DNA of 10,145 nucleotides from assembly GCA_021767245.1 (NCBI GenBank), contig JAASTO010000086.1, positions 1-10,145 of the forward strand, given 5' to 3'. Positions 1 to 6,208 of this stretch are shown piece after piece. Position 1 is the first letter of the stretch; each line of letters begins with the position of its first letter. The notes below the pieces were generated by a model that saw only the letters and a program-made list of their open reading frames with translations, ran no database searches and was not told the origin of the DNA. Both the position numbers and the translations under genes were made by a program. The DNA is from Balneolaceae bacterium. Its GTDB lineage: Bacteria > Bacteroidota > Rhodothermia > Balneolales > Balneolaceae.

Positions 1-174
1 CGAGTAGGGGAAGAGCAGATCTTTTACCTGATGCAGCGTGGAATCAGCGAACAAGACGCCATTTCCATGATCATCAACGGATTTGTGAAGGAAGTGCTGA
101 AAGAATTACCGCTTGAATTTGCAACGGAAGCGAATGCATTGCTTGATGTGAAACTGGAAGGCAGTGTTGGATAG
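1..174 (+). CDS. sufB: SufB, Fe-S cluster scaffold subunit (3' end only)
   Basis: This is the last 57 codons and the TAG stop of a gene that enters from the left edge. The visible peptide has the C-terminal signature of SufB: a segment reading EEQIFYLMQRGIS, then INGFVKEVLKELPLEF, ending in LEGSVG. SufB is the core of the SufBC2D complex, on which Fe-S clusters are assembled in the cytosol using sulfur from SufS. The preserved C-terminal motif and the immediately following sufC and sufD make the assignment firm. The N-terminal part and its cluster-binding residues are outside the window, so the gene's integrity cannot be judged. A 152-base gap containing a palindromic repeat separates it from sufC, which is longer than the sufC/sufD junction. 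Confidence 0.95.
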   Translation, partial: RVGEEQIFYLMQRGISEQDAISMIINGFVKEVLKELPLEFATEANALLDVKLEGSVG

Positions 175-177
175 CAA

Positions 178-264
178 GTAATCCTGAGGCTACCGCCGAA
201 GGATCTTAAGTCTCGCTACGCACGCTCAGCATCGTAGCGCTTCGGACAATGCAGAGTGCATGTC
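178..264. repeat. Degenerate palindromic intergenic repeat (copy A) between sufB and sufC
   Basis: The left end, GTAATCCTGAGG at 178-189, and the CGAAGGATCTT block at 197-207 resemble the left arm of the better preserved element at 4743-4818 (GTCATCCTGA and CGAAGGATCTT). Inside it, CGCTACG (214-220) pairs with CGTAGCG (233-239) around a 12-nt loop, and CCGAAG (196-201) pairs with CTTCGG (240-245), so the segment can fold into a nested hairpin. The right border is unclear because no clean TCAGAATGAC end is present. I therefore treat it as a decayed or divergent member of the same family. No T-run follows the hairpin, so it does not look like an intrinsic terminator. Confidence 0.5.
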
Positions 265-279
265 ACCAAGCGTAGAGGC

Positions 280-326
280 AAAACAAAAGAAATTAAATAA
301 TCAAAAAAGACAAAAAGAACAGAAAC
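280..326 (+). promoter_or_regulatory. A-rich translation leader of sufC
   Basis: 34 of these 47 bases are A, and there is no GGAGG-like Shine-Dalgarno sequence before the GTG start at 327. A-rich leaders are the usual translation-start context in Bacteroidota and related phyla, where 16S anti-SD use is weak. The leader follows directly after the repeat, so the start site is held in a presumably unstructured stretch next to a structured hairpin. Confidence 0.5.
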
Positions 327-1100
327 GTGTTAGAGATCAAAAACTTACATGCCTGTGTAGAAGGCGAAGACGAACAGATTCTTAAAGGTGTGAATCTCAC
401 CATCAACAAAGGAGAGATTCATGCCATCATGGGACCAAATGGTAGCGGTAAAAGTACACTGGCTAAAGTGGTATCAGGTCACCCTGAATATGAGATTACC
501 GAAGGTGAGATCATTTTTGAAGGTGAAGACATCACAGAATTGGATGCCGATGAGAGAGCGCATCTTGGTTTATTCCTTGCCTTCCAGTATCCCATTGAAG
601 TTCCAGGCATTACCAACCGCACCCTGCTTCGGGAATCCTACAATACGATCGCTCGTGAGAATGGACGCGAAGAATTGGATCCCCTTGAATTTGATGACTA
701 CCTGAAAGAGCGTCTGGAAGTGATCGACATGAAGGATGAATTTCTTGAACGTAGTATCAACACCGGTTTCTCAGGTGGTGAGAAGAAGAAGAATGAGGTA
801 TTCCAAATGGCGGTATTGAATCCAAAACTTGCCTTTATGGATGAGACCGATTCCGGACTTGATATTGATGCACTGAAAGTGGTTTCTGACGGTATCAATA
901 AAATTGCCGGTCCTGAGAATGCGATCGTACTGATCACCCACTATCAGCGTCTGCTTAATTACATCACGCCTGATCATGTGCATGTAATGATGAATGGTAG
1001 GATCGTTAAGTCTGCCGGAAAAGAACTGGCTCTTGAACTTGAGGATCAAGGTTACGAACAATTGGAAAAAGAATTTTCTGTAAACGGAGAGGCTCAGTAA
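327..1100 (+). CDS. sufC: SufC, ABC-type ATPase of the SufBCD complex
   Basis: SufC is the cytosolic ATPase that binds SufB and SufD and drives the conformational changes needed for Fe-S cluster assembly. The 257-residue protein has the complete ABC nucleotide-binding set: Walker A GPNGSGKST (36-44), Q-loop Gln87 in LAFQYP, a SufC-type signature FSGGEKKKNE (148-157), Walker B ending in Asp172-Glu173 with the D-loop SGLD (176-179), and switch His205. The FSGGEKKKNE signature and MDETDSGLD are typical of SufC, unlike transporter ATPases. No membrane domain is present. I chose the GTG at 327 because the product then starts MLEIKNLHA, the family's usual N-terminus; the frame upstream is closed by a TAA at 294-296 with no ATG between. 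The TAA stop shares one base with the ATG of sufD, implying translational coupling. Confidence 0.98.
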   Translation: MLEIKNLHACVEGEDEQILKGVNLTINKGEIHAIMGPNGSGKSTLAKVVSGHPEYEITEGEIIFEGEDITELDADERAHLGLFLAFQYPIEVPGITNRTLLRESYNTIARENGREELDPLEFDDYLKERLEVIDMKDEFLERSINTGFSGGEKKKNEVFQMAVLNPKLAFMDETDSGLDIDALKVVSDGINKIAGPENAIVLITHYQRLLNYITPDHVHVMMNGRIVKSAGKELALELEDQGYEQLEKEFSVNGEAQ

Positions 1101-2437
1101 TGAGTACAGCAGTACAAGAAAAAGAAACCATATTAAACTTTTTGGACGGCGATTTTGGGCCGGGTTCAAACATTCCCGCAATTGCCGGATTGAATGAGAA
1201 AGGAACCGGAAATATTTCTGAATTTCCGTTTCCAACAAAGAAAGATGAAGACTGGAGATTCACGGACCTGAGATCCATAAGCCGTAATCACTTTGTCCCT
1301 GTTTCAGAGGCCGGAGCAAATCCTGTAGGTGATATCAGTGAATATTACCTGCCTGAAGCGACAAATAGTCGATTGGTGTTTGTGAATGGTGAATTCAACC
1401 CTGAACTTTCTTCAACATCAGACATTCCTGAGAATGTGGTTGTTGGAAATATGACCGCCTACAGTGATCACAAGATCCTGGAAACGCATCTGGGTAAATA
1501 CACCAATTATGATGAAGATCAGGATGTATTTGCTGCTCTGAATGATGCCAATTTTAAGGATGGCGGATTTATTTATGTGCCTAAGGAAACCAAGGTCGAA
1601 ACACCTATTCATATTCTTAACATATTTACGGATGCTGAAAAAGCATTTTATGCAACCCCTCGTGTGCTATTTGTAGGGGAAGCGTATTCCAAAGCCACGA
1701 TCGTGGAAGAGCATGTAGCTCTGACTCAAAATGAATACCTCAACGTGACCGTCAATGAGTTCAAACTTTTTGAAGGAGCTCACGTTCACCATGCACGTAT
1801 TCAGCGCGACAGTAAGAAGGCGAATCATATTTCACGCCCGATCGCGCATCTTGATAAATATGCTGAGTATCATTCATACACTATTTGTCTGGGAGCGAAG
1901 TTATTCCGAAACGACCCACGAGTGGTTCAAAACGATGAGGAAGTAGATTTCACTATTGATGGTTTAGTATTGATAGACGGAGATCAGATCGCGGATACAC
2001 ACTCTGCCATCGACCACCGACACTGGCATGCGAAAAGTCACCAGCTCCACAAAGTTGTGGTGAATGACGAAGCGCATTCCATATTCAACGGTAAGATCTT
2101 TGTTCGTGAAGACTCTCAGAAGATCGATTCTTTCCAGGAGAACAGAAACTTACTACTTTCTGTGGATGGAACGGTTCACACCAAGCCTCAGCTTGAGATC
2201 TTCTCAGACGATGTGCTGTGCTCTCACGGCGCCACCATTGGTCACCTGAACGAGGATGAGGTATTTTACCTTCACAGTCGCGGGTTGACCAAGAAAAAAG
2301 CACGTGAGCTGTTGGTATATGCTTTCACTCTTGAAAGTATAGAAACAATGGAAGTAGAATCCGTTCATAAATTATTATTGGACGAAGTAGTTAAATATAC
2401 CTCTCGCGACGAAGAATTTGTTGCGGTAGGGAAGTAG
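1100..2437 (+). CDS. sufD: SufD, Fe-S cluster assembly scaffold partner
   Basis: SufD pairs with SufB and two SufC subunits to form the SufBC2D scaffold; in E. coli it is linked to iron acquisition for the nascent cluster. The 445-residue product (E. coli SufD is 423) shows the N-terminal KKDEDWRFTDL stretch (48-57), a central beta-helix-rich core, the FNGKIFV block (329-335), and a C-terminal DDVLCSHGATIG segment. In that last segment Cys374 and His376 match the conserved Cys/His pair of SufD, and YLHSRGL follows at 390-396. A good ribosome site, GGAGAGG at 1086-1092 inside the end of sufC, sits 7 bases before the ATG, and the start overlaps the sufC stop (TAATG). Two tandem stops, TAG TAG, end the gene at 2435-2440. 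It appears intact. Confidence 0.97.
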   Translation: MSTAVQEKETILNFLDGDFGPGSNIPAIAGLNEKGTGNISEFPFPTKKDEDWRFTDLRSISRNHFVPVSEAGANPVGDISEYYLPEATNSRLVFVNGEFNPELSSTSDIPENVVVGNMTAYSDHKILETHLGKYTNYDEDQDVFAALNDANFKDGGFIYVPKETKVETPIHILNIFTDAEKAFYATPRVLFVGEAYSKATIVEEHVALTQNEYLNVTVNEFKLFEGAHVHHARIQRDSKKANHISRPIAHLDKYAEYHSYTICLGAKLFRNDPRVVQNDEEVDFTIDGLVLIDGDQIADTHSAIDHRHWHAKSHQLHKVVVNDEAHSIFNGKIFVREDSQKIDSFQENRNLLLSVDGTVHTKPQLEIFSDDVLCSHGATIGHLNEDEVFYLHSRGLTKKKARELLVYAFTLESIETMEVESVHKLLLDEVVKYTSRDEEFVAVGK

Positions 2438-2451
2438 TAGTACCAAGAATA

Positions 2452-2528
2452 GTCATTCTGAGCGAATGCGAAGAACCTTGCCTTTTAAAGCAAGATTCTT
2501 CGACCCGATAAATCGGGCTCAAAATGAC
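2452..2528. repeat. 77-bp three-stem palindromic repeat (copy B) between sufD and sufS
   Basis: The termini GTCATTCTGAGC (2452-2463) and CTCAAAATGAC (2518-2528) are imperfect inverted repeats. An inner stem pairs 2469-2481 with 2490-2502, with 12 of 13 positions paired around the 8-nt loop CTTTTAAA. A separate hairpin, CCCGAT-AA-ATCGGG, lies at 2504-2517. Its reverse complement aligns over its whole length with the element at 4743-4818, so the two are copies of one family in opposite orientation. There is no reading frame or transposase inside, and no T-run for termination. It resembles REP/MITE-like small palindromic elements and fills most of the sufD-sufS gap. Confidence 0.85.
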
Positions 2529-2545
2529 AAATTAGAGTATAAATC

Positions 2546-3793
2546 ATGCAAGAAACTCTGAAAACAGATACCAAAACCAATATTGACTGGGAAGCCATTC
2601 GCAGTCAATTTCCTGTGCTTCAGCAAGAAGTGAACGGGCAACCATTGGTGTATCTGGATAATGGTGCTTCTTCACAGATGCCACAAAGCGTGATCGATAG
2701 GATCAACGCTTATCATTCTAATGAACATGCCAATGTGCATCGGGGGATCCATACGTTAAGTCAAAAAGCAACCGATGCTTTTGAATTGACGAGAAAACGA
2801 GTGCAGGCATTCATCAATGCCCGGCATGAAGAAGAGATCATTTATACAACAGGAACTACAGACTCCATTAACTTAGTAGCTCAAAGTTATGGTCGTAAAC
2901 ACTTTAAAGAGAATGATGAGATCCTGATATCTGCCATGGAGCACCACGCTAACATTGTGCCCTGGCAATTGATCGCAGAACAAACCGGAGCCGTCCTTAA
3001 AGTCATTCCAATGAATGATAAAGGGGAATTACTAATGGACAAATTCCACGACCTTCTTTCTGAGAAAACGAAGATGGTTGCGGTTGTTCATGTCTCAAAT
3101 ACCTTAGGCACCGTCAATCCGGTTGAAGAGATCATTGAAGCGGCTCATTCCAAAGATATACCTGTATTAGTAGATGGTGCACAAGCGGTTCCCCATATGA
3201 AAGTGGACATGCAAAAACTGGATGCAGATTTCTATGCATTTTCAGCTCATAAAATGTGTGGACCAACCGGTTTTGGCATTCTTTATGGGAAACGGGAATT
3301 ACTGAACGACATGCCTCCATACAGAGGAGGAGGGGATATGATAGATAAGGTGACTTTCGAGAAAACCACCTGGAATGATCTTCCCCATAAATTTGAAGCC
3401 GGCACGCCACCGATCTCAGCCGGGGTTGGATTTTCTGAGACCATCTCCTTTCTTGAGGATATAGGAATGGATAATATTGCCGCTCGTGAGCAGGAATTAT
3501 TGGAATATGCCACCGATAAATTGAATGCCATAGATGGGCTACAGATCGTGGGAACATCAAAAAACAAAGCCTCGGTGATCTCGTTTTTACTAAAGGATAT
3601 TCATCCAACCGATGCAGGTACCATTTTGGATCAGAAAGGAATAGCGGTCAGAACCGGTCACCATTGCACACAGCCGATCATGGATCGATTTAAGATTCCA
3701 GGCACGGCAAGAGCTTCCATTTCATTTTATAATACCAAGGAAGACATTGACCGCTTAGCAGATGGAATTAAATATGTACAAGAATTTTTTTGA
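2546..3793 (+). CDS. sufS: SufS, PLP-dependent cysteine desulfurase (type II)
   Basis: SufS removes sulfur from L-cysteine, giving alanine and an enzyme-bound persulfide that feeds the SufBCD scaffold. The 415-residue protein carries the class V aminotransferase fold. Visible residues, each offset by 10 from E. coli SufS, are His133 in MEHHAN, Asp210 in VDGAQ, the PLP Schiff-base Lys236 in SAHKMCGPTG, catalytic Cys374 in RTGHHCTQP, and Arg389 in TARAS. The short RTGHHCTQP loop marks the type II (SufS/CsdA) group, not the NifS/IscS type. The ATG at 2546 lies 17 bases after the palindromic repeat, with only a weak AGAG upstream. Enzymes of this type normally work with SufE or SufU; neither is visible in this window. 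Confidence 0.97.
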   Translation: MQETLKTDTKTNIDWEAIRSQFPVLQQEVNGQPLVYLDNGASSQMPQSVIDRINAYHSNEHANVHRGIHTLSQKATDAFELTRKRVQAFINARHEEEIIYTTGTTDSINLVAQSYGRKHFKENDEILISAMEHHANIVPWQLIAEQTGAVLKVIPMNDKGELLMDKFHDLLSEKTKMVAVVHVSNTLGTVNPVEEIIEAAHSKDIPVLVDGAQAVPHMKVDMQKLDADFYAFSAHKMCGPTGFGILYGKRELLNDMPPYRGGGDMIDKVTFEKTTWNDLPHKFEAGTPPISAGVGFSETISFLEDIGMDNIAAREQELLEYATDKLNAIDGLQIVGTSKNKASVISFLLKDIHPTDAGTILDQKGIAVRTGHHCTQPIMDRFKIPGTARASISFYNTKEDIDRLADGIKYVQEFF

Positions 3794-3798
3794 TATAA

Positions 3799-3804
3799 AA
3801 GGAG
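3799..3804 (+). promoter_or_regulatory. Shine-Dalgarno site of the nfu gene
   Basis: AAGGAG lies 7 bases before the ATG at 3812. It is one of only two strong SD sequences I see in the window; the other precedes sufD. It fixes the start of the Nfu protein. Confidence 0.75.
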
Positions 3805-3811
3805 AATAACG

Positions 3812-4363
3812 ATGGCGAAAATTAAAGAAATAGAACGCACTCCAAATCCCGATGCCATGCGCTTTGTGCTGGCTGAGCCCCTTACAAATGGAACCACACG
3901 TTCTTTTGAGAATGCTCAGGAAGCGGAAGATGACGAACTGGCTTCGGCTCTATTTGCAGTAGATAACGTGATCAACGTGTACTACGTTGATAAATACATC
4001 ACAGTAACACAGGATGGAAAAGCCGTTTGGTCTGAATTGTTACGCAAGCTGGCTCCTCCTATCCGTGAAGCTAAACCAATCACCAATGAAGGGGATGACA
4101 CAGATGTACACCTGAGCAAGGAAGTTCAGGGCTCTGACGATCCGCGTTTACAGGAGATTACCAGAATGCTGGATGAACAGGTACGTCCCTATTTATTAGC
4201 TGATGGTGGGGGATTGAAAGTGTTAGGTCTTGAAAACAATCGCTTAAAGGTTCACTATCAAGGTGCATGTGGAACGTGCCCAACAGCCACAACCGGAACA
4301 TTATATGCCATTGAAAGCATGGTTAAGCGTATCGATCCTGAAATTCAGGTCGTATCTGTTTGA
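3812..4363 (+). CDS. nfu: Nfu-type Fe-S cluster carrier (Nfu N-terminal domain plus NifU C-terminal domain)
   Basis: This is a 183-residue two-domain protein. Residues 1 to about 87 match the Nfu/NifU N-terminal domain, starting IERTPNPDAMRFVL and including a VYYVDKYITVT strand. After an acidic linker (about 88-110) comes the NifU C-terminal domain (about 112-183) with DGGGLKVLGL (131-140) and the CGTC motif, Cys153 and Cys156, in GACGTCPTAT. In this family the CxxC pair of two monomers holds a [4Fe-4S] cluster, which is passed to target enzymes. The layout resembles mitochondrial NFU1-type proteins and differs from NifU, which has an IscU-like N-terminus. It begins 18 bases after sufS with a strong SD, so it is almost certainly co-transcribed with the suf genes and acts downstream of SufBCD. 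Confidence 0.93.
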   Translation: MAKIKEIERTPNPDAMRFVLAEPLTNGTTRSFENAQEAEDDELASALFAVDNVINVYYVDKYITVTQDGKAVWSELLRKLAPPIREAKPITNEGDDTDVHLSKEVQGSDDPRLQEITRMLDEQVRPYLLADGGGLKVLGLENNRLKVHYQGACGTCPTATTGTLYAIESMVKRIDPEIQVVSV

Positions 4364-4394
4364 TTGATCTCATAAGCTGCAGGTAAACTAAATC

Positions 4395-4730
4395 ATGGAA
4401 CTATCTATTACAGACAGAGCTGTTCAGCGGATTCGTGAAATCCGTGATGAAAAACAGATCCCTGACTCAGCGATGTTAAAGGTCGGTGTAGTTAGCGGTG
4501 GCTGTTCCGGATTAACCTATGATCTTGATTTTGATACTGACATTGAGGTTGGTGAAAATGATAAGGTATTTGATCTAAATGGCATCAAAATACTGGTGGA
4601 TATGAAAAGCTTTTTATATCTGGCAGGCACTGAATTGGATTATACGGATGGTTTGAATGGTCAGGGATTTCATTTTAAAAACCCGAATGCCACAAGAACC
4701 TGTTCATGTGGTGAATCATTTTCGATTTAA
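4395..4730 (+). CDS. sufA: A-type Fe-S carrier (HesB/IscA/SufA/ErpA family)
   Basis: The 111-residue product has the full A-type carrier signature: Cys37 in SGGCSGLTYDL and the C-terminal Cys103-Ser-Cys105-Gly in RTCSCGESFSI. The three cysteines are those that bind a [2Fe-2S] or [4Fe-4S] cluster (or iron) in IscA, SufA and ErpA. The length and the NGQGFHFKNPNA lead-in are typical. Its place, 31 bases after nfu in the suf locus, supports a role in delivering clusters from SufBCD to apo-enzymes. Sequence alone does not separate SufA from ErpA; I use sufA because of the context. The ATG at 4395 has only a weak AGGT upstream. A palindromic repeat begins 12 bases after the stop. Confidence 0.93.
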   Translation: MELSITDRAVQRIREIRDEKQIPDSAMLKVGVVSGGCSGLTYDLDFDTDIEVGENDKVFDLNGIKILVDMKSFLYLAGTELDYTDGLNGQGFHFKNPNATRTCSCGESFSI

Positions 4731-4742
4731 ATAATTTTCATA

Positions 4743-4818
4743 GTCATCCTGATCCCGATTTATCGGGACGAAGGATCTTGTTTTTAAAGGCAGGGTAATC
4801 GTTTCCGCTCAGAATGAC
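4743..4818. repeat. 76-bp palindromic repeat (copy C) between sufA and the DUF2480 gene
   Basis: The termini GTCATCCTGA (4743-4752) and CTCAGAATGAC (4808-4818) are imperfect inverted repeats. A perfect 7-bp hairpin, TCCCGAT-TT-ATCGGGA, lies at 4753-4768, followed by CGAAGGATCTTG (4769-4780). It aligns end to end with the reverse complement of the element at 2452-2528: terminal repeat, CCCGAT hairpin, CGAAG-ATCTTG arm, TTTAAAGGCA core, then CCGCTCAGAATGAC. The arm at 4791-4807 has diverged, so the inner long stem of copy B is lost here. Its last bases contain the ATG at 4814 that opens an extended reading frame for the next gene. Confidence 0.85.
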
Positions 4819-4834
4819 TAAACATTTAGCAAAA

Positions 4835-5341
4835 ATGGCAGAAACAATTGTAAATAAAGTTCAGCAAAACACGAAGCTGGTTACGATCGACCTGCAGAAG
4901 TTTCATGATCCGACGCCCATCGAAGAACTGGATATCAAGCAGTTTTTATTTCAGGAACTGTTGTTGAAAGAAAAAGAGTTTCGTCAGCACCTGAAAGATC
5001 ATGACTGGTCGCAGTACGAGGGAAAGTATTTATGTGTGAACTGCAGCACCGATGCCATTATTGCTCCCTGGGCCTGGATGCTGATCACTTCTTATGCGTC
5101 TGAATTTGCCAAGGATATATATCTCGGAAATAAAGAATCCTATCTGCATCAATTATATCAGAAGAAGCTTGATGACCATGATTGGACCCAATATGAGGAC
5201 AAGTTTGTTTTGGTAAAAGGATGTGGTAAGATCCACGTGCCTGATTCCATTTATTTGTTGACTACCAATAAGTTAATGAGTAGAGCTAAAAAGATCATGT
5301 ATGGAGAAGCCTGCTCAAATGTACCGGTTTGGAGAAAGTGA
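4835..5341 (+). CDS. DUF2480 family protein, function unknown, linked to the SUF locus
   Basis: This 168-residue protein belongs to DUF2480, an uncharacterised family common in Bacteroidetes-type genomes; no reaction is known to me. I chose the ATG at 4835 because the product then begins MAETIVNKV, close to the family's usual M-x-IVNRV start. An in-frame ATG at 4814 would add seven residues and lies inside the upstream repeat. The protein has two similar halves: a DHDWSQYEGKY unit (from about residue 55) followed by CVNC (67-70), and a DHDWTQYEDKF unit (from about residue 114) followed by VKGC (Cys130). A fourth cysteine, Cys160, is in YGEACSNVP. From memory of the family, Cys70, Cys130 and Cys160 are the recurrent ones. 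There is no signal peptide or membrane segment, so it is probably cytosolic. Its position directly after sufA suggests a link to Fe-S metabolism, which is inference. Confidence 0.85.
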   Translation: MAETIVNKVQQNTKLVTIDLQKFHDPTPIEELDIKQFLFQELLLKEKEFRQHLKDHDWSQYEGKYLCVNCSTDAIIAPWAWMLITSYASEFAKDIYLGNKESYLHQLYQKKLDDHDWTQYEDKFVLVKGCGKIHVPDSIYLLTTNKLMSRAKKIMYGEACSNVPVWRK

Positions 5342-5375
5342 TCTCTTATCATTTCATCGATTACCCTGATTAGTT

Positions 5376-5383
5376 TATCTTTG
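5376..5383 (+). promoter_or_regulatory. Candidate Bacteroidota-type promoter -7 element (TATCTTTG)
   Basis: TATCTTTG fits the TAnnTTTG -7 consensus of Bacteroidota primary-sigma promoters and lies 38 bases before the ATG of the SDR gene, a sensible leader length. The expected -33 TTTG about 19 bases upstream is not clear (that stretch reads TTCA/ATTT), so the call rests on the -7 element and its position in an 80-base gap. It would separate the SDR gene from the suf transcript. Confidence 0.5.
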
Positions 5384-5421
5384 CCTATCTACGACTAATC
5401 AAAATCATACAAACCATCCAA

Positions 5422-6144
5422 ATGAAGATATTACTCACCGGCACATCCCGCGGAATAGGAAAATCCATCGCTCAAAAATTACTTAATGAGGGATATGAAG
5501 TCATTGGCACTTCCCGCTCAACAGATCATGACTTCCCGAATAACGAAAACTACCGTCATATTGCCTGTGATCTTTCCAAGCCTAAAGAAATAGAGAAACT
5601 GAAGGCTGTATTTCAGGATAACGAAGTCCCCGAAGTCCTCATCAATAACGCCGGTATGTTTGAAGAAGCACAGTTTGATATTTCAGACGATGACTGGCTC
5701 GCTAACTGGGATAAGACCCTCCAGGTTAATTTGAGATCCGCAGCCCTGATCTCTAAGTGGGCTTTGAACGCATGGACCAAAACAGGAATCGCAGGTCGAC
5801 TGATCAATATCTCATCCCGGGCCGGGTATCGCGGAGATACGGGCGAATATGCCAGCTATGCTGCCAGCAAAGGAGGGATGGTGGCCTTTACAAAGAGCAT
5901 TGCCCGAAGCTTTGGCAAACATGGAATCACAGCCTACACCATTGCCCCCGGATTTGTAGATACGGATATGGCTCAGGGTTCCATTGAAGTGTATGGAGCA
6001 GATTACCTGACCAAGGATCTGGCTTTGAATACCATTGCACCACCCGAACAGATCGCAAACATTGTAACTTTGCTTGCGGAAGGTAAATTGACTCATGCAA
6101 CCGGCCAAACATTTCATGTGAATTCCGGTTCCTATTTGATCTAG
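5422..6144 (+). CDS. Short-chain dehydrogenase/reductase (SDR), FabG-like
   Basis: This is a 240-residue classical SDR. It has the cofactor loop TGTSRGIG (6-13), NNAG (75-78), catalytic Ser132 in NISSRAG, the YxxxK pair Tyr146/Lys150 in SYAASKGG, and the APGFVDTDM segment (175-183) after the active site. Arg32, just after the second beta strand (GTSRS), suggests a preference for NADP(H). The C-terminus TGQTFHVNSGSYLI resembles the TGQ-x-xxVDGG ending of FabG-type reductases, but with NSG in place of DGG. The substrate cannot be read from sequence; 3-oxoacyl-ACP reductase is a common automatic label for this group and would be over-specific here. It starts 80 bases after the DUF2480 gene, behind a TATCTTTG promoter element, and ends 64 bases before fni, so it may be its own transcription unit. 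Confidence 0.9.
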   Translation: MKILLTGTSRGIGKSIAQKLLNEGYEVIGTSRSTDHDFPNNENYRHIACDLSKPKEIEKLKAVFQDNEVPEVLINNAGMFEEAQFDISDDDWLANWDKTLQVNLRSAALISKWALNAWTKTGIAGRLINISSRAGYRGDTGEYASYAASKGGMVAFTKSIARSFGKHGITAYTIAPGFVDTDMAQGSIEVYGADYLTKDLALNTIAPPEQIANIVTLLAEGKLTHATGQTFHVNSGSYLI

Positions 6145-6208
6145 ACATAAAAGTGGAACCCTTTCTAAAAAAGTAGCATTTAGCCTGAGTAATTAAGAAT
6201 TTAGGTGC

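Noticed and set aside
175..326. Riboswitch or IscR-type regulatory site before sufC
   Set aside because: I see hairpins but no known riboswitch core or recognisable Fe-S regulator operator; the repeat relationship explains the structure.
421..705. Overlapping + strand open frame inside sufC
   Set aside because: It is a frame-shifted shadow over the Walker A region of sufC, with no independent support.
771..1238. Antisense 155-codon open frame across the sufC/sufD junction
   Set aside because: It lies opposite two well-conserved genes, has no recognisable domain, and its composition is what a reverse-strand shadow gives.
2452..2528. Intrinsic terminator after sufD
   Set aside because: The stems are strong but no T-run follows, and the same element occurs in the opposite orientation after sufA, so it is better explained as a dispersed repeat.
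3132..3608. Antisense 158-codon open frame inside sufS
   Set aside because: It is fully opposite conserved SufS coding sequence including the PLP lysine region; no family resemblance and no start signals.
2452..4818. CRISPR array
   Set aside because: The repeats are over 2 kb apart, palindromic, in opposite orientation and not separated by short spacers.
6145..6208. Possible promoter before fni (TAGCATTTAG around 6173)
   Set aside because: It does not fit TAnnTTTG and no -33 element accompanies it; too weak to list as a feature.
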